Positions 7,974 through 17,028 of a stretch of DNA of 59,074 bases are shown piece by piece. The stretch is from Epulopiscium sp. Nele67-Bin005. GTDB lineage: Bacteria; Bacillota; Clostridia; Lachnospirales; Cellulosilyticaceae. A program made the position numbers and the translations under genes. Every line of letters begins with the position of its first letter. Positions within the stretch are counted from its first letter, which is position 1. The stretch spans positions 1-59,074 of the forward strand of contig LNZR01000090.1 of assembly GCA_002007365.1 (NCBI GenBank), in the 5' to 3' direction. The notes beneath the pieces are model-generated. The model was not told where the DNA came from. It made no database searches and saw only the letters and a program-made list of their open reading frames with translations.

Positions 7974-8894
7974 GTGAAAGCGATAAGTAAAGGTCAAATT
8001 GTAATAACTATTTTATTTGCAGTTTTATCAGTTTTATTATTTATATCCTCTGGTACAATAATGGTAGATGCTGAGGCCAAAGAAAGTATAGTTAGTCAAG
8101 TCGAAACAGAGCTTGCATTATTAGAAGAAGAAACTCGTAAACTAGAGCTAGTTTCTGCCGAATTAGAAGAACAACGCACTGTCCTTCTTGAGCAAGTTAA
8201 CAATTTAACTGAAGAAATTAACATTTTAAGAGAAGATAGAGATACTTCTGCCATCGAAATTGCTATTGAAAATCCAAAATATGCATATTTAACTTTTGAT
8301 GATGGTCCTAGTGATAATACAGTTAAAATTTTAGATTTTCTTCTAGTAAATAATATTCGTGCTACATTTTTCGTTTTGGAGCGACCAGGTCGTGAAGATG
8401 TTTATAGAAGAATTGTTGATGAAGGTCATACAATTGCAGTTCATTCTAGCACACATGATTATGCTAGCATTTATCAAACTGTAGATACATTTTTAGCTGA
8501 TATTGAAAATTTATCTAACGTTATCTATCAAGCTACAGGGGTAATCCCTGATGTTTTACGCTTCCCAGGTGGGTCTAACAATTTAGTTAGTAGAAGATAT
8601 GGTGGAAATGATATTATGGATAGAATTATTCCTGCTATGGAAGCTGCTGGATATATATATTTTGACTGGAATGTAGATTCTCAAGATGCAAGTAAAGCAG
8701 TTCAGGATAAAGATGTTATCGTTAATGCAGTTATTAACCAAAGTAGAAATTTAACTCAACCTGTAATTTTGATGCATGATGCAGCTGCCAAAACTACAAC
8801 TGTTGATGCTCTTCCTGAAATTGTTGCTGGATTAAAAGAGCTTGGTTTCTCATTTGAAAGATTAACTAGTGATACACCTGTTGTACAATTTTAA
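7974..8894 (+). CDS. Membrane-anchored polysaccharide deacetylase (NodB domain)
   Basis: GTG at 7974 is the likely start, behind AAAGGG. An N-terminal membrane helix (residues 8-27) and a coiled coil (40-88) precede a carbohydrate esterase 4 domain. The motifs are TFDDGP (107-112), HSSTH (157-161, metal-binding), RFPGGS (196-201), DWNVDSQDA and LMHD (266-269), so the active site looks complete. Such enzymes remove N-acetyl groups from peptidoglycan or other GlcNAc polymers on the outer face of the membrane, often giving lysozyme resistance. It is co-transcribed with the coiled-coil protein upstream. Confidence 0.9.
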   Translation: MKAISKGQIVITILFAVLSVLLFISSGTIMVDAEAKESIVSQVETELALLEEETRKLELVSAELEEQRTVLLEQVNNLTEEINILREDRDTSAIEIAIENPKYAYLTFDDGPSDNTVKILDFLLVNNIRATFFVLERPGREDVYRRIVDEGHTIAVHSSTHDYASIYQTVDTFLADIENLSNVIYQATGVIPDVLRFPGGSNNLVSRRYGGNDIMDRIIPAMEAAGYIYFDWNVDSQDASKAVQDKDVIVNAVINQSRNLTQPVILMHDAAAKTTTVDALPEIVAGLKELGFSFERLTSDTPVVQF

Positions 8895-8959
8895 CCATGT
8901 ATAATATTGGCTAAACTTGAAAACATAAGTAGTATAAACCAAATAAAGGGGTGCTATTT

Positions 8960-9166
8960 ATGCAACAATATGAATGTTCAAATTGTGGATATGATATTAC
9001 AGGAATTGAAAGTCAGCGTGATGATGTTGGACTCAACATGGCTTTGGTAAATAATGTTGACTCATATTTAGGAGATTTAATTATACCTTTTGCCTGCGCT
9101 CCTGTTACAAATAGTATTTCATGCCCAAATTGTGGACAAATTGGTAGTTGGTTAAAAAATCATTAA
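8960..9166 (+). CDS. Small two-zinc-ribbon-knuckle protein, 68 residues
   Basis: ATG 8960 is chosen because AAAGGGG lies eight bases before it. The protein has paired CxxC motifs, CSNCGYDITG at the N-terminus and CPNCGQIG near the C-terminus, which would bind one zinc ion in a ribbon fold. Between them is a 40-residue segment without recognisable features. Such small ribbons are often nucleic-acid or protein-binding adaptors; no function can be assigned. It is followed by its own terminator. Confidence 0.65.
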   Translation: MQQYECSNCGYDITGIESQRDDVGLNMALVNNVDSYLGDLIIPFACAPVTNSISCPNCGQIGSWLKNH

Positions 9167-9174
9167 AAATTTTT

Positions 9175-9217
9175 AGGAAAAAATACAACTCTATCCATTT
9201 AGAGTGATTTTTTCCTT
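9175..9217 (+). terminator. Terminator of the zinc-ribbon gene
   Basis: AGGAAAAAAT...CTCTA pairs with TAGAG...ATTTTTTCCT and is followed by T-rich sequence. It begins within 10 bases of the stop. Confidence 0.7.
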
Positions 9218-9335
9218 TTTATTTTGGGTATAATTAAAAAAGATGTTTTTTTATCAGCAGAATGATATAATTTTAGTAGATGAGACTGCATATATATATT
9301 ATAAGCAAAAATTTGACGTTAGGAGGAGATGATAT

Positions 9336-10217
9336 ATGGAAATTCCAATGCACGCTATAGGCTTTTCGTCTATAATGAAACAAGGAGATTTAGATGAATT
9401 GGTTGAGGTGACTTTATTAGAGCCTACATATCAAAATATTACTACAGAAAAGACTAAATTAAAAATTGCTGAGTATAGAAGAGAAGTAGCCCCTAACACT
9501 TATATTATGGTTCGAGTAAGTATTACAGAGGAGAATGGGCAAGCAAGCTGTTTTAATATTGAAGAATGTGAGGCCTGTGTTGACTCCACAATCAAAACAC
9601 ACGTTGAAGAAATCGAAGTAGAAAAACTTGATGAGATGCTTTATTATGTTGTCTGCGAAGAAAAAACTACTGCCATGCAACTGGTATTTTGGTTGCAAAA
9701 TTTGGTGCATTATCTAAACTTATCGGCTCTTGGCAAAAAACCAATTGGCGCTAGTGTATTAGGAGTTGCCCTTGAAGGAACTATCATCTTGCCAATTACT
9801 AAAGAAGCTGATGATGAACAGTTTGAAGAAGAGGAAAGAGAGAGATTTCGTACATTAGTTAAAAGAATTCGTGAAGGTGATGAGACTGCTCGTGATGAGT
9901 TAGAAGAAGAAGAACAAGATATCGACGACCAACTTCGAGAGCGCCTAAAAGATGAAGACTTTTTAACTATTATGAGTGGATATTTTATTCCTCTTAGTGA
10001 TGATGAGTCAATTTATGCAATTCTTGGTGATATAATTGATATCCAAACTAGAACTAACAATCAAACTAAAGAAAAGATGTATGTTTTTACGCTAGACGTA
10101 AACGGAATGCATCTACAAGTAGTTATTAACCACCTAACACTAATTGGAATGCCGATGGTTGGTATGAGATTTATGGGTAGTTGTTGGCTACAAGGAAGAG
10201 TTATCATGGAAGACTAA
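9336..10217 (+). CDS. DUF3881-type conserved protein of Lachnospirales
   Basis: The 293-residue protein has the N-terminal MHAIGFSSI segment, a highly acidic middle (residues 160-205, long runs of Glu, Asp and Arg) and a C-terminal beta-rich domain ending GMRFMGSCWLQGRVIMED. This matches my recollection of the DUF3881 family, which is largely confined to Lachnospiraceae and has no known function. There is no signal peptide or membrane segment, so it is cytoplasmic. AGGAGGAG precedes the ATG. It supports the taxonomic placement of the bacterial blocks. Confidence 0.65.
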   Translation: MEIPMHAIGFSSIMKQGDLDELVEVTLLEPTYQNITTEKTKLKIAEYRREVAPNTYIMVRVSITEENGQASCFNIEECEACVDSTIKTHVEEIEVEKLDEMLYYVVCEEKTTAMQLVFWLQNLVHYLNLSALGKKPIGASVLGVALEGTIILPITKEADDEQFEEEERERFRTLVKRIREGDETARDELEEEEQDIDDQLRERLKDEDFLTIMSGYFIPLSDDESIYAILGDIIDIQTRTNNQTKEKMYVFTLDVNGMHLQVVINHLTLIGMPMVGMRFMGSCWLQGRVIMED

Positions 10218-10253
10218 AAATTTCCCTACAGCTTAATGTTGTGGGGATTTTTT
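10217..10253 (+). terminator. Terminator of the DUF3881 gene
   Basis: CCCTACAGC and TGTTGTGGGG form a stem with G-T pairs, then ATTTTTTAT. It starts at the stop codon. Confidence 0.7.
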
Positions 10254-10375
10254 ATAATTTATTTGCAAAACATACTTGAAATTTTTACATTTTAACCATA
10301 TAATTGAACTACATAAAACAATTTTTTATCTAATTAAATAGTTTTCTTAATCAAAAAATTTTAGTGAGGTGAAAT

Positions 10376-11293
10376 ATGAGAAAAATTAATATTGGAAATT
10401 CAGGTCTTATGGGTTCTGAAATTGCTTTAGGGTGTATGAGAATTAAAAATATGGATATCGGAGAAGCTGCTATACTTATTGATACAGCAATCAAATGTGG
10501 TATCAACTTCTTTGACCACGCAGATATTTATGGTCAGGGTCAATCTGAAGAATTATTTGGACAAGCAATGAAAGCTTTGCATATCAAAAGAGAAAATATT
10601 ATTCTTCAATCTAAATGTGGAATTAAACCAAATATGTACGACTTTTCAAAAGAACATATTTTAACAAGTGTTGATGGGATTTTAAAAAGACTTAGAACAG
10701 ATTATTTAGATGTTTTATTACTTCACAGACCAGATACTTTGATGGAAGTTGATGAAGTGGCAGAAGCATTTAATACTCTACATAGTTCTGGAAAAGTTCG
10801 TTATTTTGGAGTGAGTAACCACAATTCCCTACAAATGCAACTAGTTGAACAGGCTTGCAACGGAAAATTAATCGCTAATCAACTTCAATTAAGTTTGGCT
10901 AATACTACAATGATTGATGCTGGTCTAAATGTTAATATGAAAAATGAAGCTGCTGTTAATCGTGATGATAGTATTTTGGAATATTGCCGACTAAAAAACG
11001 TTACTATTCAAGCATGGTCACCTTTCCAAAGCTCAGATGTTAAAGGAGTTTTTCAAGGTCACCCTCAATATGAAGCACTAACACAAGAAATCTTAAGGCT
11101 TGCTGAAGAAAAAGGTGTAAGTACTTCAGCTATTCCAACTGCTTGGATTTTGCGCCACCCTGCAAATATGCAAGTTATCGTTGGAACTACAAATACTGAG
11201 CGTCTTGTTCAAATTGTACAGGCAAATAACACTATGCTTACTCGTGAAGAATGGTATAGTTTATACCGTAGTGCAGGAAATATTTTACCATAA
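10376..11293 (+). CDS. Aldo/keto reductase, YdhF-like
   Basis: The 305-residue TIM-barrel enzyme has the full catalytic tetrad: Asp47 and Tyr52 in FDHADIYG, Lys80 in LQSKCG and His117 in LLLHRPD. The NADPH-binding end is marked by VGTTNTERL. The overall pattern (GSEIALGCMRI, GVSNHNSLQMQL) resembles E. coli YdhF and related reductases of unknown natural substrate. The gene is monocistronic. Its ribosome site GAGGTGAAA (10,366-10,374) is complementary over nine bases to the candidate small RNA at 20,865-21,103; this is an observation only. Confidence 0.9.
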   Translation: MRKINIGNSGLMGSEIALGCMRIKNMDIGEAAILIDTAIKCGINFFDHADIYGQGQSEELFGQAMKALHIKRENIILQSKCGIKPNMYDFSKEHILTSVDGILKRLRTDYLDVLLLHRPDTLMEVDEVAEAFNTLHSSGKVRYFGVSNHNSLQMQLVEQACNGKLIANQLQLSLANTTMIDAGLNVNMKNEAAVNRDDSILEYCRLKNVTIQAWSPFQSSDVKGVFQGHPQYEALTQEILRLAEEKGVSTSAIPTAWILRHPANMQVIVGTTNTERLVQIVQANNTMLTREEWYSLYRSAGNILP

Positions 11294-11334
11294 AAAAAAG
11301 CTTATCCCTGAAAAATTGTGGATAAGCTTTTTTT
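11292..11334. terminator. Bidirectional terminator between the aldo/keto reductase and typA
   Basis: AAAAAAAGCTTATCC pairs with GGATAAGCTTTTTTT around a 12-base loop, giving T runs on both strands between two convergent genes. Confidence 0.92.
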
Positions 11335-11337
11335 ATA

Positions 11338-13140
11338 TTATTTTTTAGACATACGTTTTCTATCAGATTCTTTTAAATAACGTTTACGCAAACGAATACT
11401 AGCTGGAGTAATTTCTACTAACTCATCTGGCTCAATAAATTCTAGTGCTTCCTCAAGAGTAAAAATTCTTGGAGGCGTTAATTTTACTGCATCATCTGCT
11501 CCTGAAGAACGAGTATTAGTTAATTTTTTCGTTTTACAAGGGTTAACCGTCATATCTTCGCTTCTTGCGTTCATTCCAATAACCATACCTTCATAAACAT
11601 CTGTAACTGGGTGTACAAAAAGTGTACCACGAGCTTCTAAACTATTTAATGCATAAGATACTGTAGCCCCTTGCTCCTGAGCAATTAATACACCATTTGC
11701 ACGTTTTGGAAGCTCTCCAACATAAGGAGTGTAACCTTCTACACGTCTTACCATAGTAGCTTCACCACGAGAATCTGTAATTAATTCACTTCTAAATCCA
11801 AGTAAGGCACGAGTTGGGCATAAATATTCAACTCTCATATATCCATTTTCTGGCTCCATACTTTGCATTTGAGCTTTTCTCATGTTAAGTTTGTTAATAA
11901 CTGTACCTGAATATTCTTCTGGCAAAGTAATAATTACACGCTCAACTGGTTCTACAAGGTCACCATTCTCATCTTTATGCATAATAACCTCTGGTTTAGA
12001 AACTCCAAGCTCATAACCTTCACGGCGCATATTTTCTAATAAAATAGATAAGTGAAGTTCTCCACGACCAGAAACTTTGTATCCATCAGTAGTATCCATC
12101 GCTTCAACTTTAAGCCCAACGTTAACTTCAAGCTCTTTTTCCAAACGGTCTTTGATGTGACGAGTTGTTACAAATTTTCCACTTAACCCAGCAAAAGGTG
12201 AGTCATTAACTAAGAAATTCATAGTTAAAGTTGGTTCTTCAATTTTGATTGGCTCCATTGGCTCAACTTGTCCAGATAGACCAATAGTTTCTCCAATAGA
12301 AATATCTGAAATCCCTGAAATTACAGCGATATCTCCACTTGTTGCCTCAGAAATAGGAACTTGTTTTAACCCTTCATAACCCATAAGTTTAACAATTTTT
12401 CCGTTTCTTAAAGTACCTTCGTTACTTGCAACTTGAACTTGCATTCCTTCTTTAATTACACCTTTATAAACACGACCAATCCCTAAACGACCAATGTATT
12501 CATCATATGCCAAGGCGCTAATTTGCATTTGTAAAGGAGCATCATCTTGCTTTGGATATTCTCCAACTTGCTTAATAATAGTTTCCATAAGAGGCTCAAG
12601 ATTTTCAGATGGCTCATCAACTTCATATTGCATAATCCCTTGTTTACCAATTCCATAAAGCACTGGGAAATCTAACTGTTCATCAGTTGCATCAAGGTCT
12701 GCAAATAAATCAAATGTCATATCAACAACTTCTTCAGCTCTATTATTTGGCTTATCAATTTTGTTAATTACAAGAATTGGACGAAGACCAAGCTCTAACG
12801 ATTTTTGAAGAACGAAACGAGTTTGAGGCATTGGCCCTTCAATCGAATCTACAAGTAAAATAACTGTATCTACAGTACGAATTACACGTTCAACTTCTGA
12901 AGAAAAATCACTATGTCCTGGAGTATCTACGATATTAATTTTGTAATCTTTGTATCTAATTGAGCAGTTTTTTGAATAAATAGTAATTCCACGCTCTCTT
13001 TCGATTGAGTCACTATCCATAACACAATCTACACGTTCCTCATTTTCACGAAAAACTCCACTTTGATTTAAAAATGCATCTACTAATGTTGATTTACCAG
13101 CATCAACGTGTGCAATTACAGCAATATTTATAATTTTCAT
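11338..13140 (-). CDS. typA: Translational GTPase TypA/BipA
   Basis: The 600-residue product is full length. Its motifs are AHVDAGKST (residues 10-18), RGITIYSKN switch I, DTPGHSDF and NKIDKP, followed by the BipA-specific C-terminal domain ([19 protein letters not shown]). BipA acts in 50S subunit assembly and in adaptation to cold and other stress, binding the ribosome at the EF-G site. The start follows GAAAGGATAAAG. It is the second EF-G-type GTPase in the left block, with lepA. It shares its terminator with the converging reductase. Confidence 0.97.
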   Translation of the reverse strand: MKIINIAVIAHVDAGKSTLVDAFLNQSGVFRENEERVDCVMDSDSIERERGITIYSKNCSIRYKDYKINIVDTPGHSDFSSEVERVIRTVDTVILLVDSIEGPMPQTRFVLQKSLELGLRPILVINKIDKPNNRAEEVVDMTFDLFADLDATDEQLDFPVLYGIGKQGIMQYEVDEPSENLEPLMETIIKQVGEYPKQDDAPLQMQISALAYDEYIGRLGIGRVYKGVIKEGMQVQVASNEGTLRNGKIVKLMGYEGLKQVPISEATSGDIAVISGISDISIGETIGLSGQVEPMEPIKIEEPTLTMNFLVNDSPFAGLSGKFVTTRHIKDRLEKELEVNVGLKVEAMDTTDGYKVSGRGELHLSILLENMRREGYELGVSKPEVIMHKDENGDLVEPVERVIITLPEEYSGTVINKLNMRKAQMQSMEPENGYMRVEYLCPTRALLGFRSELITDSRGEATMVRRVEGYTPYVGELPKRANGVLIAQEQGATVSYALNSLEARGTLFVHPVTDVYEGMVIGMNARSEDMTVNPCKTKKLTNTRSSGADDAVKLTPPRIFTLEEALEFIEPDELVEITPASIRLRKRYLKESDRKRMSKK

Positions 13141-13182
13141 TTCTTTATCCTTTCGTCTTTCCTAGATGTTATATTTATTCAC

Positions 13183-14217
13183 CTAATTCATGTTTATAAG
13201 TTCTTTAGCAGTAACCAAAAATTTCTCGACTTCATGAGGCTCTGTTGCCCAAGAAGTTACAAGGCGAATTACTGCTGGTTTATCCCCTGCAGGAGTCCAA
13301 ACTTCAAAATCAAACTGTTGCTTTAACTTATCAATTACTTCATCTGACATATATACAAAAATTTGATTTGAATTACTCTCCACAAGCATATTATAACCCA
13401 TATCTTTTAAACCTATTTGTAAAGTTTGCGCTGTCTGATTTGCATGAAGTGCCAACTTATAAAATAAATCATCTTCAAATAAAATTTTAAACTGTATTCC
13501 AAGTAAACGACCTTTCGCAAGTAATGCCCCTCTTTGCTTAATCAAATACTTAAAATCCTTTTGAAGTTCAGGGTTTGTAATAACTAAAGCCTCTCCAAAT
13601 AAAGCACCATTTTTTGTGCCTCCAATATAAAAAGCATCTGTATATTTTGCAATATCAGCCATTCTCATATCGTTGTTAAATGCAGTTAGAGCCGAACCTA
13701 GTCTAGCTCCGTCCATAAATAATAGCAAATCATTGGCTTTACAAATCTCACTAAGCTCCACCAATTCAGCCAAAGAATAAGTAGTCCCTACCTCAGTTGT
13801 GTTTGAAATGTAGGCCATACGAGGCTTTACCATATGATAATCGCCATGCTCATTAAGTGCCTGTTGAATTTTTTGTGGAGTCAATTTTCCATGTACTCCA
13901 TCAACACTAATCACCTTATGCCCAGTTGCCTCAATTGCTCCTGTTTCATGAACGCAAATATGCCCCGAATGCACTGCTATTACTGCCTCATGTGGACGCA
14001 AAAATGCACCCAAAGCAGTTAAATTTGTTTGAGTTCCACCCACTAATAAATGAACTTCTGCTTCTTCACATTCAATGTGTGCTTTAATTAATTCGCAAGC
14101 TTTTTGCGTATACTCATCTTCTCCATATCCTACCGTTTGGTATCTGTTTGTCATTAGTAACTCTTCCATTATAAGAGGGTGAGCGCCCTCACTATAATCA
14201 TTTTTAAATCTGTACAT
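13183..14217 (-). CDS. Low-specificity L-threonine aldolase family (PLP enzyme)
   Basis: The 344-residue fold-type I PLP enzyme contains the Schiff-base lysine Lys202 in YIGGTKNGALFGE, the cofactor aspartate in LLLFMDGARLGSAL (Asp169), and the HICVHETGA segment whose histidine stacks on PLP. Family members cleave threonine or allo-threonine to glycine and acetaldehyde; some prefer phenylserine or act as racemases. AAAGAGGAC precedes the ATG. It lies 42 bases upstream of typA on the same strand, so read-through into typA is possible. It may share amino-acid metabolism with ridA, but no operon links them. Confidence 0.88.
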   Translation of the reverse strand: MYRFKNDYSEGAHPLIMEELLMTNRYQTVGYGEDEYTQKACELIKAHIECEEAEVHLLVGGTQTNLTALGAFLRPHEAVIAVHSGHICVHETGAIEATGHKVISVDGVHGKLTPQKIQQALNEHGDYHMVKPRMAYISNTTEVGTTYSLAELVELSEICKANDLLLFMDGARLGSALTAFNNDMRMADIAKYTDAFYIGGTKNGALFGEALVITNPELQKDFKYLIKQRGALLAKGRLLGIQFKILFEDDLFYKLALHANQTAQTLQIGLKDMGYNMLVESNSNQIFVYMSDEVIDKLKQQFDFEVWTPAGDKPAVIRLVTSWATEPHEVEKFLVTAKELINMN

Positions 14218-14326
14218 TATTAGTCCTCTTTCTACAAAAATTAGCTAATTTATTCCAAAGTTTAAGGCAAAAGCTTCCTTATATAAGAAGAAATATAAGA
14301 ATAACTTTCACCTCATTATTTACAAT

Positions 14327-14710
14327 TTATTTTTTTTCGATAACCTCAATTTTGTATCCATCTGGGTCCTCAATAAAATAAAAAGTTGCAAACCCTTCAC
14401 CTAAACTTTTGATTGGCGTACAAGTTACACCCATTTTTTCATGGTTTGCAAAAGATGCATTAATATCTTCTGTTACCACAGCAAAATGGCTAAAACCATG
14501 CCCAAGCTCATAAGGTTTTTCTGTATCGTAGTTGTAAGTTAACTCGATTTCAAAATTTCTATTTTCATCACTCATATATACAAGTGTAAATTTATATTCC
14601 GAGAAATCTTTTTTATTTACAACTTCTAAACCTAAAGCGTCCTCATAAAATTTTTGCGATTTGTCTAAGTCAAAAACTCTTATACAAGCGTGTTCTAATT
14701 TGTAATTCAT
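14327..14710 (-). CDS. Glyoxalase/VOC family protein (GloA-like)
   Basis: The 127-residue product has two beta-alpha-beta-beta-beta modules. Candidate metal ligands are His8 in LEHACIRV, the Glu in FEIELTYN, His in GFSHFAVV and Glu in GYKIEVIEK. That four-ligand set is the one used by nickel or zinc glyoxalase I, which isomerises the methylglyoxal-thiol adduct, and YKIEVIEK is the usual C-terminus. Other VOC metalloenzymes (epimerases, resistance proteins) cannot be excluded. GAGGAGAAG precedes the ATG. Confidence 0.8.
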   Translation of the reverse strand: MNYKLEHACIRVFDLDKSQKFYEDALGLEVVNKKDFSEYKFTLVYMSDENRNFEIELTYNYDTEKPYELGHGFSHFAVVTEDINASFANHEKMGVTCTPIKSLGEGFATFYFIEDPDGYKIEVIEKK

Positions 14711-14906
14711 AATCTCTTCTCCTCAATTAACCCACAAAATAAATGATTGATATACAAAGGATTTCTCCCCTATATTAGTTATGTTCCGAGTTTAGCTTCT
14801 TTATTATAACATATATTTACAAAAAGCAAAGTAAAATTTTTTTAACATACCCAAAATTACAACATTTTTTTGATTTAAGTACAGTAAATTAATTATTTTT
14901 ATGCAC

Positions 14907-14980
14907 AAAAAACTTATTTCCTGTATAATTTCTTAATAATGTCATACCTCATTATTAGGAAATTATTGGAAATAAGTTTT
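14907..14980 (-). terminator. Unusually long hairpin downstream of the symporter gene
   Basis: A 74-base imperfect palindrome has an outer 13-bp arm (AAAACTTATTTCC with GGAAATAAGTTTT) and an inner arm of about 17 bp (ATAATTTCTTAATAATG with CATTATTAGGAAATTAT). On the minus strand it ends in TTTTTTG, so it can terminate the symporter transcript, although it is much longer than an ordinary terminator. It sits in the 326-base gap 14,711-15,036, which has no gene. Confidence 0.6.
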
Positions 14981-15036
14981 CTTATCTATTATAAAATAAT
15001 CCTACTACATAAAAATAATTTTTAGTATAATATGAA

Positions 15037-16311
15037 TTATATAATATCTACATCTTGCATAATAATATCATGATTAATAGCTTTTTCTTGGTGTGCAACT
15101 ATCATTGTACAAACAGCATCTCCAGTAATATTTACTGCTGTTCGAGTCATATCCAAGATACGGTCAATCCCCATGATTAATCCAATACCCTCTACAGGAA
15201 GACCCACAGATACCAACACCATAGACAGCGTAATCAGCCCAACCCCAGGCACTCCAGCCGTCCCAATTGATGCCATAGTTGCAGTAAAAATTACTACTAA
15301 ATAATCAGTTGGAGTTAATGGAATATTGTATGCTTGTGCTACAAAGATAACTGCTACCCCTTGCATAATTGCTGTTCCGTCCATATTAATTGTAGCTCCA
15401 AGAGGAATAGTAAATGAAGAAATCTTTTTAGAAACTCCCAATTTTTTGTTTAGTGTCTCAATTGATAAAGGAATAGTTGCGTTTGAAGTTGCTGTTGAGA
15501 ATGCAAATCCCATAACCGATGAAAACTTTTTCAAAAATACTTTTGGGCTAATTCCCGTAAACACCTTTAACATCAACATATACACGATAAAACATTGCAC
15601 TGCAAGACCAAGAACAACGCCTAACATATATTTAATCATTGGTAAAAATCCGTTAAACCCAATTTCACTAAAAGTTTTTGCCACCAAACAAAATACCCCT
15701 GCTGGTGCAATTTTCATAACTAAAACCGTCATATCCATCATAATATCATTAAATTGTGTGAAAAATCTAATAATAGTATCTGCCTTTTCCCCTTGCTTTG
15801 CCAAAATGACTCCTAACAAAATTGCAAAGAAAATAATTTGTAACATACTACCTGCCGATAGTGATGCCACTGGGTTTACTGGAATAATATTTAAAAATGT
15901 ATCAACTACGCCTGTTGCCTCTGCTACCGTTGGTTGAGCCACTTCGATTAGTTCCATATCAAGACCAATTCCAGGATTAATTAATGAACCAATTGCAAGT
16001 GCCACAGAAATCGCAATTGCTGTTGTACATAAGTAAAAAAGTATTATTTTACCACCAACACGCCCCAAACTTTTGGAGTCGCCAATAGACATCGCACCAC
16101 AAATTAAAGATGAAAATACAAGTGGCACAACTAACATTTGCATACAGCGAATAAATCCATTACCTACAAAATAAAATAGTCCACCCACCAAGACATCATC
16201 TTTAAAAGAACTCGCTGGCACTAGATAATACAATGCTAAACCTACTATAGCACCAATTAAAAGACTAATAAAAATTTGTGTTGATAAACCTAATTTTCTT
16301 TTCTCAGTCAT
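15037..16311 (-). CDS. Dicarboxylate/amino acid:cation symporter (DAACS family)
   Basis: The 424-residue membrane protein has eight predicted helices and two re-entrant loops. The family signatures are visible: a Ser-rich hairpin near FSTATSNATIPLS, the unwound helix TINMDGTAIMQG, the second loop AGVPGVGLITLSM, and the substrate-binding helix MTRTAVNITGDA with its conserved Asp and Asn. Relatives are GltP, GltT, DctA and SstT, which import glutamate, aspartate, C4-dicarboxylates or serine with protons or sodium. The Arg in MTRTAVN favours an acidic substrate. AAAGGGG lies before the ATG. A palindrome at 16,511-16,524 may be an operator. Confidence 0.92.
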   Translation of the reverse strand: MTEKRKLGLSTQIFISLLIGAIVGLALYYLVPASSFKDDVLVGGLFYFVGNGFIRCMQMLVVPLVFSSLICGAMSIGDSKSLGRVGGKIILFYLCTTAIAISVALAIGSLINPGIGLDMELIEVAQPTVAEATGVVDTFLNIIPVNPVASLSAGSMLQIIFFAILLGVILAKQGEKADTIIRFFTQFNDIMMDMTVLVMKIAPAGVFCLVAKTFSEIGFNGFLPMIKYMLGVVLGLAVQCFIVYMLMLKVFTGISPKVFLKKFSSVMGFAFSTATSNATIPLSIETLNKKLGVSKKISSFTIPLGATINMDGTAIMQGVAVIFVAQAYNIPLTPTDYLVVIFTATMASIGTAGVPGVGLITLSMVLVSVGLPVEGIGLIMGIDRILDMTRTAVNITGDAVCTMIVAHQEKAINHDIIMQDVDII

Positions 16312-16510
16312 AAACCTAACCCCTTTCTTTCTTTGTTAATGTAAGCCGTTTCTACTATAATAAAAGTTACATAAAATTTAGTTAGAAACAATTGTCTTAA
16401 TTTACTTACAATTAACGCAAGTGCAATTTTATCATTCAGACAATACTACACTTTTTGCCTATAAGTTAGGTTTATATAAAGTACTAGCCTTTTATTCATA
16501 TACAAGTTAT

Positions 16511-16524
16511 TATTGTATACAATA
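16511..16524. promoter_or_regulatory. 14-bp perfect palindrome, possible operator
   Basis: TATTGTATACAATA is perfectly self-complementary and lies about 200 bases upstream of the symporter start. Its form resembles sites of dimeric GntR- or TetR-type repressors. The 441-base gap 16,312-16,752 otherwise holds only AT-rich sequence and the crh terminator. Confidence 0.35.
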
Positions 16525-16705
16525 CGTAAAATTTTTTTATAAAAATTATATTATAATTATACCATTTGTTGTAAATTTTGATTGAAGTTTCTTATATTTG
16601 TTAATAATTGTACAAGAACTTTTCATAAATGTATAATAAATAATTAAATATTTCGTAGGTTATTATTTACGAAATCTTAGGGGCAAGCTGCATTTTTAAT
16701 TTAGG

Positions 16706-16741
16706 CACAAAAAAAGAGGTAGCGAAGTTGCAACCCCTCTT
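16706..16741 (-). terminator. Terminator of the murB-rapZ-yvcK-whiA-crh cluster
   Basis: On the minus strand AAGAGGGGTTGC and GCTACCTCTT form an imperfect stem followed by TTTTTTTG, 12 bases after the crh stop. Confidence 0.75.
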
Positions 16742-16752
16742 ATATCAAAAAT

Positions 16753-17028
16753 TTAGTTATCTTCTAGTGCTGGCTCTTCAGAATTTAAAAAGTCTGCCAA
16801 AGCGTTCATAGCCTGCTCTTCATCGTTTCCACTAACACTTAATTCTATTTCTTCACCCTTAATCGTTCCAAGTGACATAATCCCCATAATACTTTTTGCG
16901 TTTGCTTGCTTTTCTGATACATTAACAATGATTTGACTGTCAAATCTGCTTGCTAGTTGTACAAATAATGCTGCTGGTCTTGCCTCTAAACCATTTTTAA
17001 GTTGTAAAGTAATCATTTTCGTTATCAT
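16753..17028 (-). CDS. crh: Crh-like HPr paralogue lacking the catalytic histidine
   Basis: The 91-residue HPr fold starts at ATG 17,028, set by AAAAGGAG nine bases upstream. With that start the residue at the HPr His15 position is Glu15 (KNGLEARPA), so it cannot take phosphate from enzyme I. Ser46 (NAKSIMGIMSLG) is kept for HPr kinase. That is the Crh arrangement known from B. subtilis, where Gln replaces His15 and Ser46-phosphorylated Crh is a CcpA corepressor and regulates methylglyoxal synthase. The position after whiA, overlapping it by 32 bases, also matches B. subtilis yvcJ-yvcK-whiA-crh. Confidence 0.85.
   Translation of the reverse strand: MITKMITLQLKNGLEARPAALFVQLASRFDSQIIVNVSEKQANAKSIMGIMSLGTIKGEEIELSVSGNDEEQAMNALADFLNSEEPALEDN

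Noticed and set aside
16312-16752. A hidden small gene in the 441-base gap upstream of the symporter
   Set aside because: All frames are broken by stops within about 30 codons and none has a ribosome site with a plausible product.
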